44,647 nt of DNA, from IMG/VR virus record IMGVR_UViG_3300040801_005932, positions 1-44,647 of that record; one strand, 5' to 3'. Source of the DNA: a virus. This document shows, piece by piece, positions 8,191 through 16,818 of the stretch. The notes below the pieces were generated by a model. The model worked only from the letters and a program-made list of their open reading frames with translations. It was not told where the DNA came from and searched no databases. Numbering within the stretch: position 1 is the first letter of the stretch; every line of letters begins with the position of its first letter. The position numbers were made by a program, and so were the translations under genes.

Positions 8191-8608
8191 GGCAAAGGCT
8201 ACCAACTCGGCACCCGCGTTCGATCCGGTGATGGCGGAACCGCCGACCGTGATGATTGCGGGCAAACGGTACACGTTCCGGCGGTTGGGCATGCGCGACG
8301 TGTTCACCGTGTCGCGCATCCTCGGGCGCGGCGTGAGCGTCCTGGCGAACGCGGGGAACGTCAACCCCGGCACGGTGCTTCAGGTGTTCGTCGCGAGCAT
8401 GGCCGACAACGAGGATGCGGTGTTGGACCTGTTGGCGTCGCTGTTGCGGGTGACGCGCGATGAACTCGATGACCCGGAGCGGTTCCCGATGGACGCCATC
8501 GTCGAGGTGCTCACCGCGTTGTCGCGGCACCCGGACCTTGCGAGTTTCATGAAGCGCGTGCAGGACGCGACGGCGAACCTGCCGGAGCCGGAGACCACGA
8601 CTCCGTAG
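8189..8608 (+). CDS. Tail assembly chaperone, gpG-like
   Basis: This 139-residue protein lies between the tube gene and the tape measure, the invariable place of the tail chaperone pair. After a short N-terminal tail it has the strand pair TVMIAGKRYTFRRLGMRDVF. A helical domain follows, with DNEDAVLDLLASLLRVTRDEL and PMDAIVEVLTALSRH, as in gpG-like proteins. The chaperones coat the tape measure before tube polymerisation and are not part of the virion. The start codon sits in the stem of the hairpin at 8160-8190. The last ~45 codons overlap another open frame that encodes the T-like extension. Confidence 0.75.
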   Translation: MAKATNSAPAFDPVMAEPPTVMIAGKRYTFRRLGMRDVFTVSRILGRGVSVLANAGNVNPGTVLQVFVASMADNEDAVLDLLASLLRVTRDELDDPERFPMDAIVEVLTALSRHPDLASFMKRVQDATANLPEPETTTP

Positions 8609-8625
8609 GGCGCGCGTTCCACCTG

Positions 8626-8985
8626 TTGCGAACGCACGGCGGGTACGCAGGCGTCAGCGACGAGGAACTACTGAGCATCCCCTACGCGCGTTTGCTGCAA
8701 GCCGTCCGGTTGGCAAGCGAGTCCGCCACGCGTGCCGAACGCACCGAGTACCAACGCGCCGCGTTCGTCGGGTGGCAGTTGCGGTCGTTGGTGATCGGCA
8801 TGTTCGGTGACCACAAGCGACCGACGCCGTTCGGCACGTACCTCCGCGAGTTGGGGTTGGCGGACCCGGCGTCGCCCGGCACGAGCCGTGGCATGCGGTC
8901 CGAGTTGGCTCGCGCGAAGGAGACCGAGGAACGTCTGCGACGCGCGTTCCGCGAGCGAGGCGTCACGCGCATGGGCGCGCGCTAG
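8626..8985 (+). CDS. Tail chaperone gpT-like extension (probable -1 frameshift product)
   Basis: This frame is open from 8470, so it overlaps the gpG-like gene by ~140 bases in the -1 frame. The overlap matches the lambda G/GT arrangement, in which a programmed -1 shift makes a G-T fusion. The encoded part includes GVSDEELLSIPYARLLQAVRLA and RAAFVGWQLRSLV, which resemble the C-terminal chaperone half. The end is a basic helix. No canonical slippery heptamer is visible in the overlap. If it is translated on its own, TTG at 8626 is a possible start, but it has no good ribosome site. The tape measure begins ten bases later. Confidence 0.6.
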   Translation: MRTHGGYAGVSDEELLSIPYARLLQAVRLASESATRAERTEYQRAAFVGWQLRSLVIGMFGDHKRPTPFGTYLRELGLADPASPGTSRGMRSELARAKETEERLRRAFRERGVTRMGAR

Positions 8986-8994
8986 GATAGGCGC

Positions 8995-11900
8995 GTGGAG
9001 GTCTTCACGCTCCTTGGCACGTTGACGCTCAGCGCCGAGTCGTTCGAGAAGGCGTTGGAGGACGTCAAGCGTCGCACGGAGCAAACCGCCACCAAGATGT
9101 CGTCCGACATGGACGCGGGCGCGAAGGCCATCGAGAAGCGCCTTGAGAACCTTGGGCACTCGATGCAGAAGTTCGGCCTTCGGTGGTCGTTGGCGGTGTC
9201 GCTGCCGCTGAAGGCGTTGGGCATCGCGAGCATCAAAGCCGCGTCGGACGCCGAGGAAACCGCATCCAAGTTCGGTGTCGTGTACCGGTCCGTCACCGCG
9301 GACGCGAACCGGATGGCGGACACGCTCGTCGAGTCGTACGGTCAATCGCGTCGCGGCGCGCAGCAACTGCTGGCGGACACGGGCGACCTGCTGACCGGGT
9401 TCGGGTTCACCGGCGAAGCGGCGCTTGAGTTGGCGGGCCGTGTCGCCACGTTGGGCACGGACCTCGCGTCGTTCACGAACTACTCGGGTGGCGCGGAGGG
9501 TGCCGCGCAAGCGTTGACGCGCGCGCTGTTGGGTGAACGCGAGTCCCTCAAGAGTCTTGGCATCGCCATCAGCGAGGCGGATGTCGAAGCGAAGGTGCTG
9601 GAACTCACGCAGCGCGGGTTGACGTTCGAGACCGAACGGCAAGCGAAGGCGTACGCGACGCTTGAGTTGGCGACCGAGCAATCGAAGAACGCCGTTGGTG
9701 ACTTCCAGCGCACCAGCGCCGGGTTCGCGAACCAACTGCGGATCATGACCAACCGGTTCGAGGACGTGCGTGTCGCCATCGGTGAGGTGCTGCTGCCGGT
9801 GGTGACGCGGTTGGTGGGTTGGTTGACGCGGGTGATGGACTCGTTCCTGAACTTGAGTCCAGCCATGCGAACCGTCGTCATCATCATCGGCGCGGTCGCG
9901 GTCGCGTTGGGTCCGTTGGTGACGCTGTTCGGGACGCTGTTGACGATGTTGCCGCTGATGAAGGCCGGGTTCATCGCGTTGCGTGCTGCCGTCGCGCCGT
10001 TGACGTTGCCGTTGGTGCTCATCACGGCAGCGATTGGGTTGCTGGTGCTCGCGTGGAAGCGCGATTGGTTCGGCATCCAAGACTTCACCAAGCGCGCGGT
10101 CGCGTACATCACCGAGCGCATCTCGTTCATCGTTCGTGCCGGTCGGTCCGTGATCGAGAACTGGGAAACCGTCCAGTTCACGTGGGGCCAAATCCTTGAG
10201 AGCATGGGCTACATCGCGGGGCACGCGGGCGAAGCCGTCGCCGCCGCATGGGAAGTCAGCACCTTGTCCGTCAAGCGCGTGTTCACGGTCATGTTCGCCT
10301 TCATCGAGGAAAACATGGCGAAGATGGTGAACGGCGTCGTGAGTGGCGTCAACGCCGTCATCCGCGGGATCAACTCGGTGCTGGGCACGAACATGCGCGA
10401 GCTAGAAGGCATCGTCATGGACGCGTGGGACATCATCGACACGGAAACCGCGGCGGCGGTCGAGTCCGCCATGGGGCGCGTGGCGGATGCCCAGTCGGAC
10501 TTGCGTGCGGAAGTGCGGTTCATCCAAGCCACCGTCGCGACCGCGTTGGACATCATCCGGTTGGGGATGGAGGACACCGAGGAAGGCGTCAACGCCGTCG
10601 CGGAAGCCGCCGAAGCCGCCGGGATGGATGTCGATGCGGTGCTGGCGTTGCTTGAGACGGACGCCAATGCGGTCGCGGAAGTGCTCGAAGGCGTCGGTGA
10701 CGACCTGGACGACTTGGCGGCGAAGGCGCGCGAGGCGTTCATGGCGGTGGCGGCGGCGGCACGTGCGGCGCGCGTGTACGGCGGTTCGCGGCGTGATGCG
10801 CCTGCTGCGCCGGTCGGTTCGACGCGCGACAACCCGTTCGTTGGGGGGGACGTGCCAACCGCGCCGGACGCGTTGGCGGCGTTCATCGGTGCCGAGGCGG
10901 AACGCCGGTTCCAGGAGGCATGGGACGCCAGCGTCGCCGCCGCGGAAGCCGCCGCGGAAGACGCCGAGAAGATGGCGGCGCTGCTGTCGGACGCGCACAA
11001 CCGCGTGGTGGACATGCAAATGGACATCGCCGCGGATCGTGCGGCGTTGGCGCAGTATCACGCGCGGATGATTGGCGATCCGCAAACGCCAGGGCGAAAC
11101 GTGCTGCCGGACGTGGGGTTGGCCGTCGAGCCAGCGCGGTCGGTGGCGATGACGCCCGAGTTGTGGGTGGAGCCGCTGAAGCGCATCGCGATCCCGTTCG
11201 TGACGGCGGTGGCGGACCTTGACCGGATGGCGGCGGAAGCCGCGCGCGAGCAGCGGCAAGCGAACGACCGGCAACGCCAAGCGGACGTGTTGCGGTACGG
11301 CACGTACGGTGCCGAGTTCACGAACCGTGCGGTGAACGATCCGCGGTCGCCCGCTCGTCCGATGCCGGTGCCGAACGTGGCGGTGACGCTGCCGAAGGAA
11401 GCGACCGCGTTCGAGAAGTGGCTTGAGGACGCGAACGACGCGCTCAAGTCGTTCGGTGACGGTGTGCTCGCCATCGCCAAGGAGAAGGTTCCCGCGCTCG
11501 GTGCCGCCATCGAAGGGTTCGCGAACGGCGGACCGATGGGCGCGCTCGCGGCGGTGTTCACGCAACTGCTTGGTGAGTCCGAAGTGTTCGGCGCGATCCT
11601 TGAGCGCGTGAACGGCATCCTCACGCCGGTGATGAACGCGTTGGATGCGGTGCTGGAAGCGTTGTGGCCGATCATCGACGTGGCGATTGCGTTGGTGGAA
11701 GGCGCGTTGCAACCGTTGGCGTTCATCCTTGAGCACGTGGTCGCGCCGGTGTTCGAGTTCGTCGCGCGGATCATCGTGGGCATCTGGAACGCCATCGTGA
11801 CGGCGATCAACTGGGCGCTTGGTTGGTTGGGCGTGAACTTGCGGAAGATCGAACTCAACACCGAGAGTCCGCAGCGGGAGCAGGACCGCGAGGACGAGGA

Positions 11901-12483
11901 ACAGCGCAAGCGCGACGAGGCGTTGGCGAACCCGGCGGCGTTCGACACGTACGAGGAATGGTTGGCTGCCGCGTACGGTGGTGACGCCGCGAAGCTCGGC
12001 ATCCTTGAGAAGTTGCAAACCGAGCAGGACTACTGGCAGGCGAAACTCAATGCGGCGCGCACCGAAGCGGAAGTGGCAACCGCGAACTTGGAGCTTGCGC
12101 GGATCGACACCGAGTTCGCGCGATTGCGGGCGCTTGGGTTCCCGGTCGATGACGTGCCATCCGAAACGCCGGAGGACGAGCGCGAGCGCATCGAGCAGAC
12201 GTTCGGTGGTGTTCCACAGTCCGTGCAGTTCGCTGTCGCGACGCCGTTGGTGGAAGCGTCGGATGGGATGTTGGAAGCCGCCACCATGATGCGTGATGCG
12301 TTGGCGGCGTTCACCGGCGGTGGTGAAGCGGACTTCCGCGTGTTGCCGCCGTTCACGACGGCCATCGCGAACTTGACGCCGGTGCTTGAGCGCATGTTGG
12401 CCGAGGGGGTGAACGTGCGCGTGGCGGTGCCGACGCAACCGAACCCGTGGGTGCCGACGTTCGGTGCGTTGAGGTACATGTGA
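8995..12483 (+). CDS. Tail tape measure protein
   Basis: At 1162 residues this is the second-largest protein wholly inside the window. It sets tail length and is released during DNA entry. The N-terminal ~250 residues fit the phage minor-tail/tape-measure domain (EKRLENLGHSMQKFGLRWS, then FTNYSGGAEGAAQALTRALL). A hydrophobic region at about residues 290-355 (TVVIIIGAVAVALGPLV and LVLITAAIGLLVLAW) gives probable membrane-inserting segments. The middle is Ala-rich and coiled-coil-like, a second hydrophobic region lies at about residues 880-950, and the C-terminus has charged helices. At about 1.5 angstrom per residue the tail would be near 170 nm. The start is GTG at 8995 with AGGATAGG upstream. 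No lytic transglycosylase or peptidase motif was seen. Confidence 0.92.
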   Translation: MEVFTLLGTLTLSAESFEKALEDVKRRTEQTATKMSSDMDAGAKAIEKRLENLGHSMQKFGLRWSLAVSLPLKALGIASIKAASDAEETASKFGVVYRSVTADANRMADTLVESYGQSRRGAQQLLADTGDLLTGFGFTGEAALELAGRVATLGTDLASFTNYSGGAEGAAQALTRALLGERESLKSLGIAISEADVEAKVLELTQRGLTFETERQAKAYATLELATEQSKNAVGDFQRTSAGFANQLRIMTNRFEDVRVAIGEVLLPVVTRLVGWLTRVMDSFLNLSPAMRTVVIIIGAVAVALGPLVTLFGTLLTMLPLMKAGFIALRAAVAPLTLPLVLITAAIGLLVLAWKRDWFGIQDFTKRAVAYITERISFIVRAGRSVIENWETVQFTWGQILESMGYIAGHAGEAVAAAWEVSTLSVKRVFTVMFAFIEENMAKMVNGVVSGVNAVIRGINSVLGTNMRELEGIVMDAWDIIDTETAAAVESAMGRVADAQSDLRAEVRFIQATVATALDIIRLGMEDTEEGVNAVAEAAEAAGMDVDAVLALLETDANAVAEVLEGVGDDLDDLAAKAREAFMAVAAAARAARVYGGSRRDAPAAPVGSTRDNPFVGGDVPTAPDALAAFIGAEAERRFQEAWDASVAAAEAAAEDAEKMAALLSDAHNRVVDMQMDIAADRAALAQYHARMIGDPQTPGRNVLPDVGLAVEPARSVAMTPELWVEPLKRIAIPFVTAVADLDRMAAEAAREQRQANDRQRQADVLRYGTYGAEFTNRAVNDPRSPARPMPVPNVAVTLPKEATAFEKWLEDANDALKSFGDGVLAIAKEKVPALGAAIEGFANGGPMGALAAVFTQLLGESEVFGAILERVNGILTPVMNALDAVLEALWPIIDVAIALVEGALQPLAFILEHVVAPVFEFVARIIVGIWNAIVTAINWALGWLGVNLRKIELNTESPQREQDREDEEQRKRDEALANPAAFDTYEEWLAAAYGGDAAKLGILEKLQTEQDYWQAKLNAARTEAEVATANLELARIDTEFARLRALGFPVDDVPSETPEDERERIEQTFGGVPQSVQFAVATPLVEASDGMLEAATMMRDALAAFTGGGEADFRVLPPFTTAIANLTPVLERMLAEGVNVRVAVPTQPNPWVPTFGALRYM

Positions 12484-13064
12484 TGGAGTGGCGTCCGCTG
12501 TCGCGTGAGAACGATCCGAACCCGTGGGACGCCGGGTGTCGCGAACCGGAGCGGTACCACATCCGTGCGGCGGGCACGACGGAGCAGGAGGTGGGGGACT
12601 TCCTGTGGGGTCTCGTGCGGGTGCTGCAACCTCGCATCGTGGTGGAAACCGGCACCGCGGACGGTGACACCACCGAACGGATTGGGCAAGCCCTCGTTGC
12701 GAACGGGCACGGGCGGTGCGTCACGGTGGAGCGCGGTCCACAGAGGGCGGCGCGCGCGCGGCGGCGGCTTGTGGGCCTTCCAGTAACCGCGTTATGCGAT
12801 GACGTGTTGGTGCTCGATTGGGCGCGGGTCATCCCGATGAACCGCCAGGTGGACATGGCGTTCATCGACGCCAGCACCGAACGCGCACGCGAGTTCATGT
12901 GGTTGCGCCCGTTCCTCGCGCCGGGCGCGTTCGTGGCGTTCCACGACACCGGAAACGGCCTCGCGGTCGGTGATGACGTGCGGAAGCTCGCGCGCGACGG
13001 AGTGCTCATCGAGACGGTGCACATCCCTTGCCCGCGCGGGCTGACGGTAGGGAGGGTCGCGTGA
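12483..13064 (+). CDS. SAM-dependent class I methyltransferase
   Basis: This 193-residue protein has the class I methyltransferase elements in order. VVETGTADGDTT (motif I, about 53-64) binds AdoMet, CVTVE (79-83) supplies the acidic residue of motif II, VDMAFIDAS (123-131) is the next strand, and GAFVAFHDTG (148-157) is a late strand with an FHDTG end. This order resembles small-molecule or sugar methyltransferases of the Methyltransf_24 / cephalosporin-hydroxylase type, not DNA methylases (no (D/N)PPY). It overlaps the tape-measure stop and is coupled by GTGA to glycosyltransferase-like protein 2. A sensible guess is methylation of the sugar added by that enzyme. A rare TTA codon occurs at 12793. 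Confidence 0.72.
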   Translation: MEWRPLSRENDPNPWDAGCREPERYHIRAAGTTEQEVGDFLWGLVRVLQPRIVVETGTADGDTTERIGQALVANGHGRCVTVERGPQRAARARRRLVGLPVTALCDDVLVLDWARVIPMNRQVDMAFIDASTERAREFMWLRPFLAPGAFVAFHDTGNGLAVGDDVRKLARDGVLIETVHIPCPRGLTVGRVA

Positions 13065-13711
13065 ACCCAACGGTCGTCATGGTCAGCCACGTCAGTCGCG
13101 CCACCACGGTGCGCGCGCGCACGCTCGCGGCGTTCGTTGCGATGGGCGCGCGCGTGCACGTCCAGGAGTCCACCGTCGAGGTCGGCAGCGACGTGGAAGT
13201 CAAGCGCATGGCGTGGCACGCGCTCGCGCACGCCAGCCGCAACCGCGACGGGTGCGTGTACGTGGAGGACGACATCCTCATCGACCCGGACGGGTGGGCG
13301 TGGGCGATGCGGCAACCGTGGCCGCGCGACCGGTACGACCTCATCACGTTGGGGTTGATCCGCACGACGCTGTTGGCGGATGACCGGCGGCACGTGACGC
13401 CTGGAACGCCGTGGCGGGTGGTGCCGATGATGCTCGGGTCGTTCCACGCGTTCCGCGGGTTCCACGGCACGCAAGGCGTGTGGCTGGCGGCGTCGCTGGT
13501 GGACCGCGCGTTGGCGCACCCCGAGCAGTTCATGAACGCGGACGGAACGCACCTGACGGAACCGCAGCATCCCGCCGAACGCGAACGCCGGAAACCGTGC
13601 GGGTTCGACTTCTGGCTGAAGGACTACGCGCAGCGCCCCGCAGCGGTCGTGCCGAACGTGGTGACGCACGATGACACCGTGCCGAGCACCATCCCACGGG
13701 GGGCATCATGA
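13061..13711 (+). CDS. Glycosyltransferase-like protein 2 (EDD motif)
   Basis: This 216-residue paralogue of the protein at 6728 has VVMVSHVSR (5-13), TLAAFVAMGARVHVQE (21-36), KRMAWHALAHA (48-58) and CVYVEDDILID (65-75, Glu69-Asp70-Asp71). The C-terminal half has AFRGFHGTQGVWLAASLVDR and FDFWLKDYAQRPAAVVPNVV. The last segment corresponds to ATLGVAVPNVVQHRG in paralogue 1. GTG at 13061 is used, overlapping the methyltransferase stop, with GGAGGG eight bases upstream; an earlier in-frame start at 13028 lies in the methyltransferase and is not supported. The pairing with a methyltransferase suggests a two-step sugar modification. The acceptor is unknown. Confidence 0.65.
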   Translation: MNPTVVMVSHVSRATTVRARTLAAFVAMGARVHVQESTVEVGSDVEVKRMAWHALAHASRNRDGCVYVEDDILIDPDGWAWAMRQPWPRDRYDLITLGLIRTTLLADDRRHVTPGTPWRVVPMMLGSFHAFRGFHGTQGVWLAASLVDRALAHPEQFMNADGTHLTEPQHPAERERRKPCGFDFWLKDYAQRPAAVVPNVVTHDDTVPSTIPRGAS

Positions 13712-15339
13712 GCATCAGCCCGAACACCGAGTGGTACTTGGTCGTTCGCACCAGCGCGTACGTGACGCGCGCCACGTACGCCAGCGGCAGCGCGCGCGGC
13801 ATCGTCGCGTTCGACAGCATCAGCGTGGACACGGCGGGCGTGTGCTTGGAGATGGCGTTCCGTGCCGTGCCGAAACGCGTGAACATCCAACTTCACGACA
13901 TCGTGCAGATGTACGTGCGTGAAGACCCCGGTGACAACTACACGGCGGTGTTCTACGGCGTCATGACGCAGATCGGCAACCCGCGGTCGTACGACGCGCA
14001 ACCGTACGTGGCGGTCGGCATGAAACAGCGGTACTACGACCGCGTGTGCGCGTTGACGCTGGTCGAGGGCGACGACGTGGCGGACATGGTGTACGCGTTG
14101 GTGTTGGATGCGGACTTCACGGCGGTGTACCCGCACCTCGTCGCGTCCGTGCCGATGCAGTTCGAGCAAGGCGACCTCGTGCCAGCGTTCGACACGTACG
14201 GCAACCTGATCGACCGGTTGGTCGCAAGCGTCGGCTCGTTCACGGTGCCGACCGGCGAAACGTACTCGTACCGGGGTGTCACGTACACCGTGGGTGAAAC
14301 CGTGCCGCCGAGCGTGTGGGGCGTGAACGCCAAGAACCAAGCCATCCTCACGCGACCGAACGGCACGCCGGTTGCGTTGAGCGAGTCGCAAGACGACGTG
14401 GATGTCGAGTGGCGCGCCATGAGCGCCGAGGACACCATCGACGCCGTGCGGTTGCTGTTCGCGACGGCGTTGGACTTGTCGAGCATCGCCAGCGCAACCT
14501 GGTCGGATTACGTGACGCCCGTCGCGTACGACCTCAACCGGTTGCCCATCGAGCCGGTCGCGCGCGCGTACGGCAACACGAACGGCGACACCGCACGCGA
14601 ACGGCCCGCGCTCGTCGAAGGGCCGTTGGACTTCATGACGACCGGCACCGTCACGTCCGGCGGATCGAGCGAGTGGACGAGCGTCTCAAGCGCGTACGAC
14701 GGCAGCAGCGCCACGTACGCCAGCAGCACCAGCGACGACAACGCCATCACGTTCTCGTGCGCGGACCAGACCGGCACCGGCATCTGGCGCGTGCGCGGTC
14801 GCGGCACGACGTTGGCGGCGCACTTGGACATCTTGGTGATCGGCGTCGAGGGTTCGTTCTCGTACCGGCACCTGCTGCCGATGGAGAACGCCGGGGAAGA
14901 CTTCGACGTGTACGTCGTCGCGCCACGGTGCGCGTACGGTCCGGCGACCATCACGAGCCAAGCCATCAGCGTGTCGCTGCCGAGCGACAGCGGCGACGGC
15001 GGCACGGCATCACGCATCTACGAGGTCGAATACTACGTGCCGGACAGCGACGTGAACGACATCAACGCCAGCGAGATGCTTGCCGGGTCGTTCATGAACG
15101 CCGCACCGACCGAAGTCGCCAGCATCACGTACTACGGGTTCCTCGATGCGCCGGAGTACGTCACGTTGACGACCGTCACCGGCGCGGACATCACCGAACG
15201 CGTCGAACGCACGGAGTACGTGTTGACGCCCGACCAAGGGTTGCTGACGCGGTTCCACATCGGCCAGGCGTACCAATCGCAGGACGAGGCGTACCGCGCG
15301 GTGATCGAACGCCTTGCGAAGCACTCGGAGGGAAGCTGA
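13708..15339 (+). CDS. Tail-tip / baseplate hub-like protein
   Basis: This 543-residue protein is the first large structural gene after the tape measure. Its N-terminal half has the pattern of hub proteins: strand-rich SISVDTAGVCLEMAFR, a HDIVQMYVREDPGDNYTAVF segment where a field is defined in local coordinates, and YDRVCALTLVEGDDVADMV. The middle (about residues 300-420) is Ser/Thr/Gly rich and looks like an inserted beta domain. The C-terminal ~120 residues return to strands plus a closing helix (AYRAVIERLAKH). Position and pattern suggest the ring below the tube (gp27/gpL-like). I cannot assign a family with certainty. It overlaps glycosyltransferase-like gene 2 by four bases. Confidence 0.6.
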   Translation: MSISPNTEWYLVVRTSAYVTRATYASGSARGIVAFDSISVDTAGVCLEMAFRAVPKRVNIQLHDIVQMYVREDPGDNYTAVFYGVMTQIGNPRSYDAQPYVAVGMKQRYYDRVCALTLVEGDDVADMVYALVLDADFTAVYPHLVASVPMQFEQGDLVPAFDTYGNLIDRLVASVGSFTVPTGETYSYRGVTYTVGETVPPSVWGVNAKNQAILTRPNGTPVALSESQDDVDVEWRAMSAEDTIDAVRLLFATALDLSSIASATWSDYVTPVAYDLNRLPIEPVARAYGNTNGDTARERPALVEGPLDFMTTGTVTSGGSSEWTSVSSAYDGSSATYASSTSDDNAITFSCADQTGTGIWRVRGRGTTLAAHLDILVIGVEGSFSYRHLLPMENAGEDFDVYVVAPRCAYGPATITSQAISVSLPSDSGDGGTASRIYEVEYYVPDSDVNDINASEMLAGSFMNAAPTEVASITYYGFLDAPEYVTLTTVTGADITERVERTEYVLTPDQGLLTRFHIGQAYQSQDEAYRAVIERLAKHSEGS

Positions 15340-15716
15340 TGGCGTACCCGTTGGCGGTCAGCGGTTCGGCGGGCGTGTACGAAACGTACGCGTACGAAGC
15401 CATCCCCGGCGCGCGCGAGGTCGCGTTCGATGTCGTCACGCGCCGGTACGACATCGGTCCGACCGTGCGGGGCGATGGCCGGTGGCAACCGGCACCGTGG
15501 ACGTTCCGCGTGCACATCGACGAGGGGAGCATGCCGCAAAGCATCACCGCCATGTACGCGTTCGTGCGCGTGTGCGAGAACGCCACCAACGTCGTCGCGA
15601 ACGAAGGGTACCGAGTCGTCACCGGGTTGACCGAGTGGTCGATGACGCCCATCGGCACCGGCGTGAACGTGCGCGTGTCGTTCGCTCCGGCGTCACCGAC
15701 GATCAACGTCCCATGA
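15339..15716 (+). CDS. Small tail-tip protein, unknown
   Basis: This 125-residue protein starts at an ATG overlapping the preceding stop, with GGAGGGAAG as ribosome site. It contains YDIGPTVRGDGRWQPAPWTF followed by RVHIDEG and a C-terminal VNVRVSFAPASPTINVP. This layout is reminiscent of short tail-tip components that form a beta collar between hub and fibre. The adjoining gene at 15730 begins with a similar strand order (DRRLYRPPFSDLWSYEGDG), so the two may be related ring proteins. The function is inferred from place only. Confidence 0.6.
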   Translation: MAYPLAVSGSAGVYETYAYEAIPGAREVAFDVVTRRYDIGPTVRGDGRWQPAPWTFRVHIDEGSMPQSITAMYAFVRVCENATNVVANEGYRVVTGLTEWSMTPIGTGVNVRVSFAPASPTINVP

Positions 15717-15729
15717 AGGAGGTCGCCGC

Positions 15730-16809
15730 ATGCCCGTAACGTTCGGCACCATCGCCATCACGGACTCGACGGGCGCGGTCACGTCGTACACGCCCGCGAA
15801 CGTTCGGATGGAACCGGTCACGTACGACCGGCGGCTGTACCGGCCACCGTTCTCGGACTTGTGGTCGTACGAGGGTGACGGCAGCCGCGGCGTGGAAGCG
15901 TTCACGCTGCGGTTCCAAGTCGCAGGCGCAACGGACTTGGCGAGCGCGGCACAACCGTTGTCGGACTTGCTCACGAACCTGAAGGACGCCGAGGTGATCG
16001 AAACGTGGTTCGGTCGGTTCACGGTCGCCGCGTTGCAGCGCGTGGACATCACCGTGATGGCGGACACGTACGAAGTCGAAGCGGCGTTCGCCAGCATGTC
16101 CGGGTTGCGCGCACCGTTGCTGTTCATCGCGGCGAACGTCGTGTCGCTCAACCAGGTGGACGCGTACTACGTGGACCTGTTCGATGCCGCGGGGTACGCC
16201 GTCACGGTGGTGGAGGACGGCATCCTTCCTGCGGGTGTGGACTTGACGCGGTTTGATGCGGTCATCATCGGGTACGGCACCAGCGTGGACTCGTCGTGGG
16301 CGAACGTCAGCGCGAACATGCTCTTGCTGGACAGCGATGACGCGGTGACGTTCCTGTTGACGGATGGCGCGTGGTCGTATACGGATCGCCCGCCTAACTC
16401 GTGGAGCATCACGAGCGAAGCGGAAGGCACCGACCTGGCGGACGGCAACACGGGCACGGTGGACGTGTACGCAAACGCCTCAACCAGTTGGTTCGTGTTC
16501 GGGGAAAGTGCCGTCATCGGTGGGGACTACCCGTCGTGGGCGGTGTTGGAAGGCACCGCGATTGACGGTACGAAGGTCATGTGGATTGCACGCGAGTTCG
16601 TGGACGGCACGCGGCGCGTGGCGTTGCCGACGCAGATTGGGTACGCCAGCCACCCCGGCGACATGAACGAGTACAACGCCACCGGCGAGAGCATGGTGGT
16701 CGCATCGTTGGGTTGGGTGCTCGGGGACGCCAGCACCGAGTACCTTGCAGGCACGACAAGCGTGATGGCGGGCACCACCGACGTGCTTGCGGGTCGCACG
16801 GCCCCATAG
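15730..16809 (+). CDS. Tail-tip protein with glutamine-amidotransferase-like insert
   Basis: This 359-residue protein has a very strong ribosome site (AAGGAGG). The N-terminal ~130 residues resemble a distal tail component (EAFTLRFQVAGATDL, ETWFGRFTV). From about residue 131 there is a Rossmann-like part: APLLFIAANV, DLFDAAGYAVTVVEDG, FDAVIIGYGTSVD, and later RRVALPTQIGYASHPGDMNE and ESMVVASLGWVLG. This order looks like a class I glutamine amidotransferase / ThuA-type fold used as a structural or binding module. I see no clear catalytic Cys, so it is probably not an active amidotransferase. The C-terminus has a repeated GTTSVMAG / GTTDVLAG tail. Confidence 0.62.
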   Translation: MPVTFGTIAITDSTGAVTSYTPANVRMEPVTYDRRLYRPPFSDLWSYEGDGSRGVEAFTLRFQVAGATDLASAAQPLSDLLTNLKDAEVIETWFGRFTVAALQRVDITVMADTYEVEAAFASMSGLRAPLLFIAANVVSLNQVDAYYVDLFDAAGYAVTVVEDGILPAGVDLTRFDAVIIGYGTSVDSSWANVSANMLLLDSDDAVTFLLTDGAWSYTDRPPNSWSITSEAEGTDLADGNTGTVDVYANASTSWFVFGESAVIGGDYPSWAVLEGTAIDGTKVMWIAREFVDGTRRVALPTQIGYASHPGDMNEYNATGESMVVASLGWVLGDASTEYLAGTTSVMAGTTDVLAGRTAP

Positions 16810-16818
16810 GAGGACGGC

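Noticed and set aside
8981-8990. TAGGAT before the tape measure as a -10 box
   Set aside because: It is the preceding stop codon plus the AGGATAGG ribosome site; there is no -35 box.
8668-10224. Leftward 518-residue frame across the tape measure
   Set aside because: Arg/Gln/His-rich composition, no domain, and opposite to a firmly identified gene.
12782-12797. GTAACCGCGTTATG in the methyltransferase gene as a third copy of the 17-bp motif
   Set aside because: Only the GTAAC-N3-GTTATG frame matches; the flanks differ and it lies inside a gene. It is noted because it uses a rare TTA codon, but chance is plausible.
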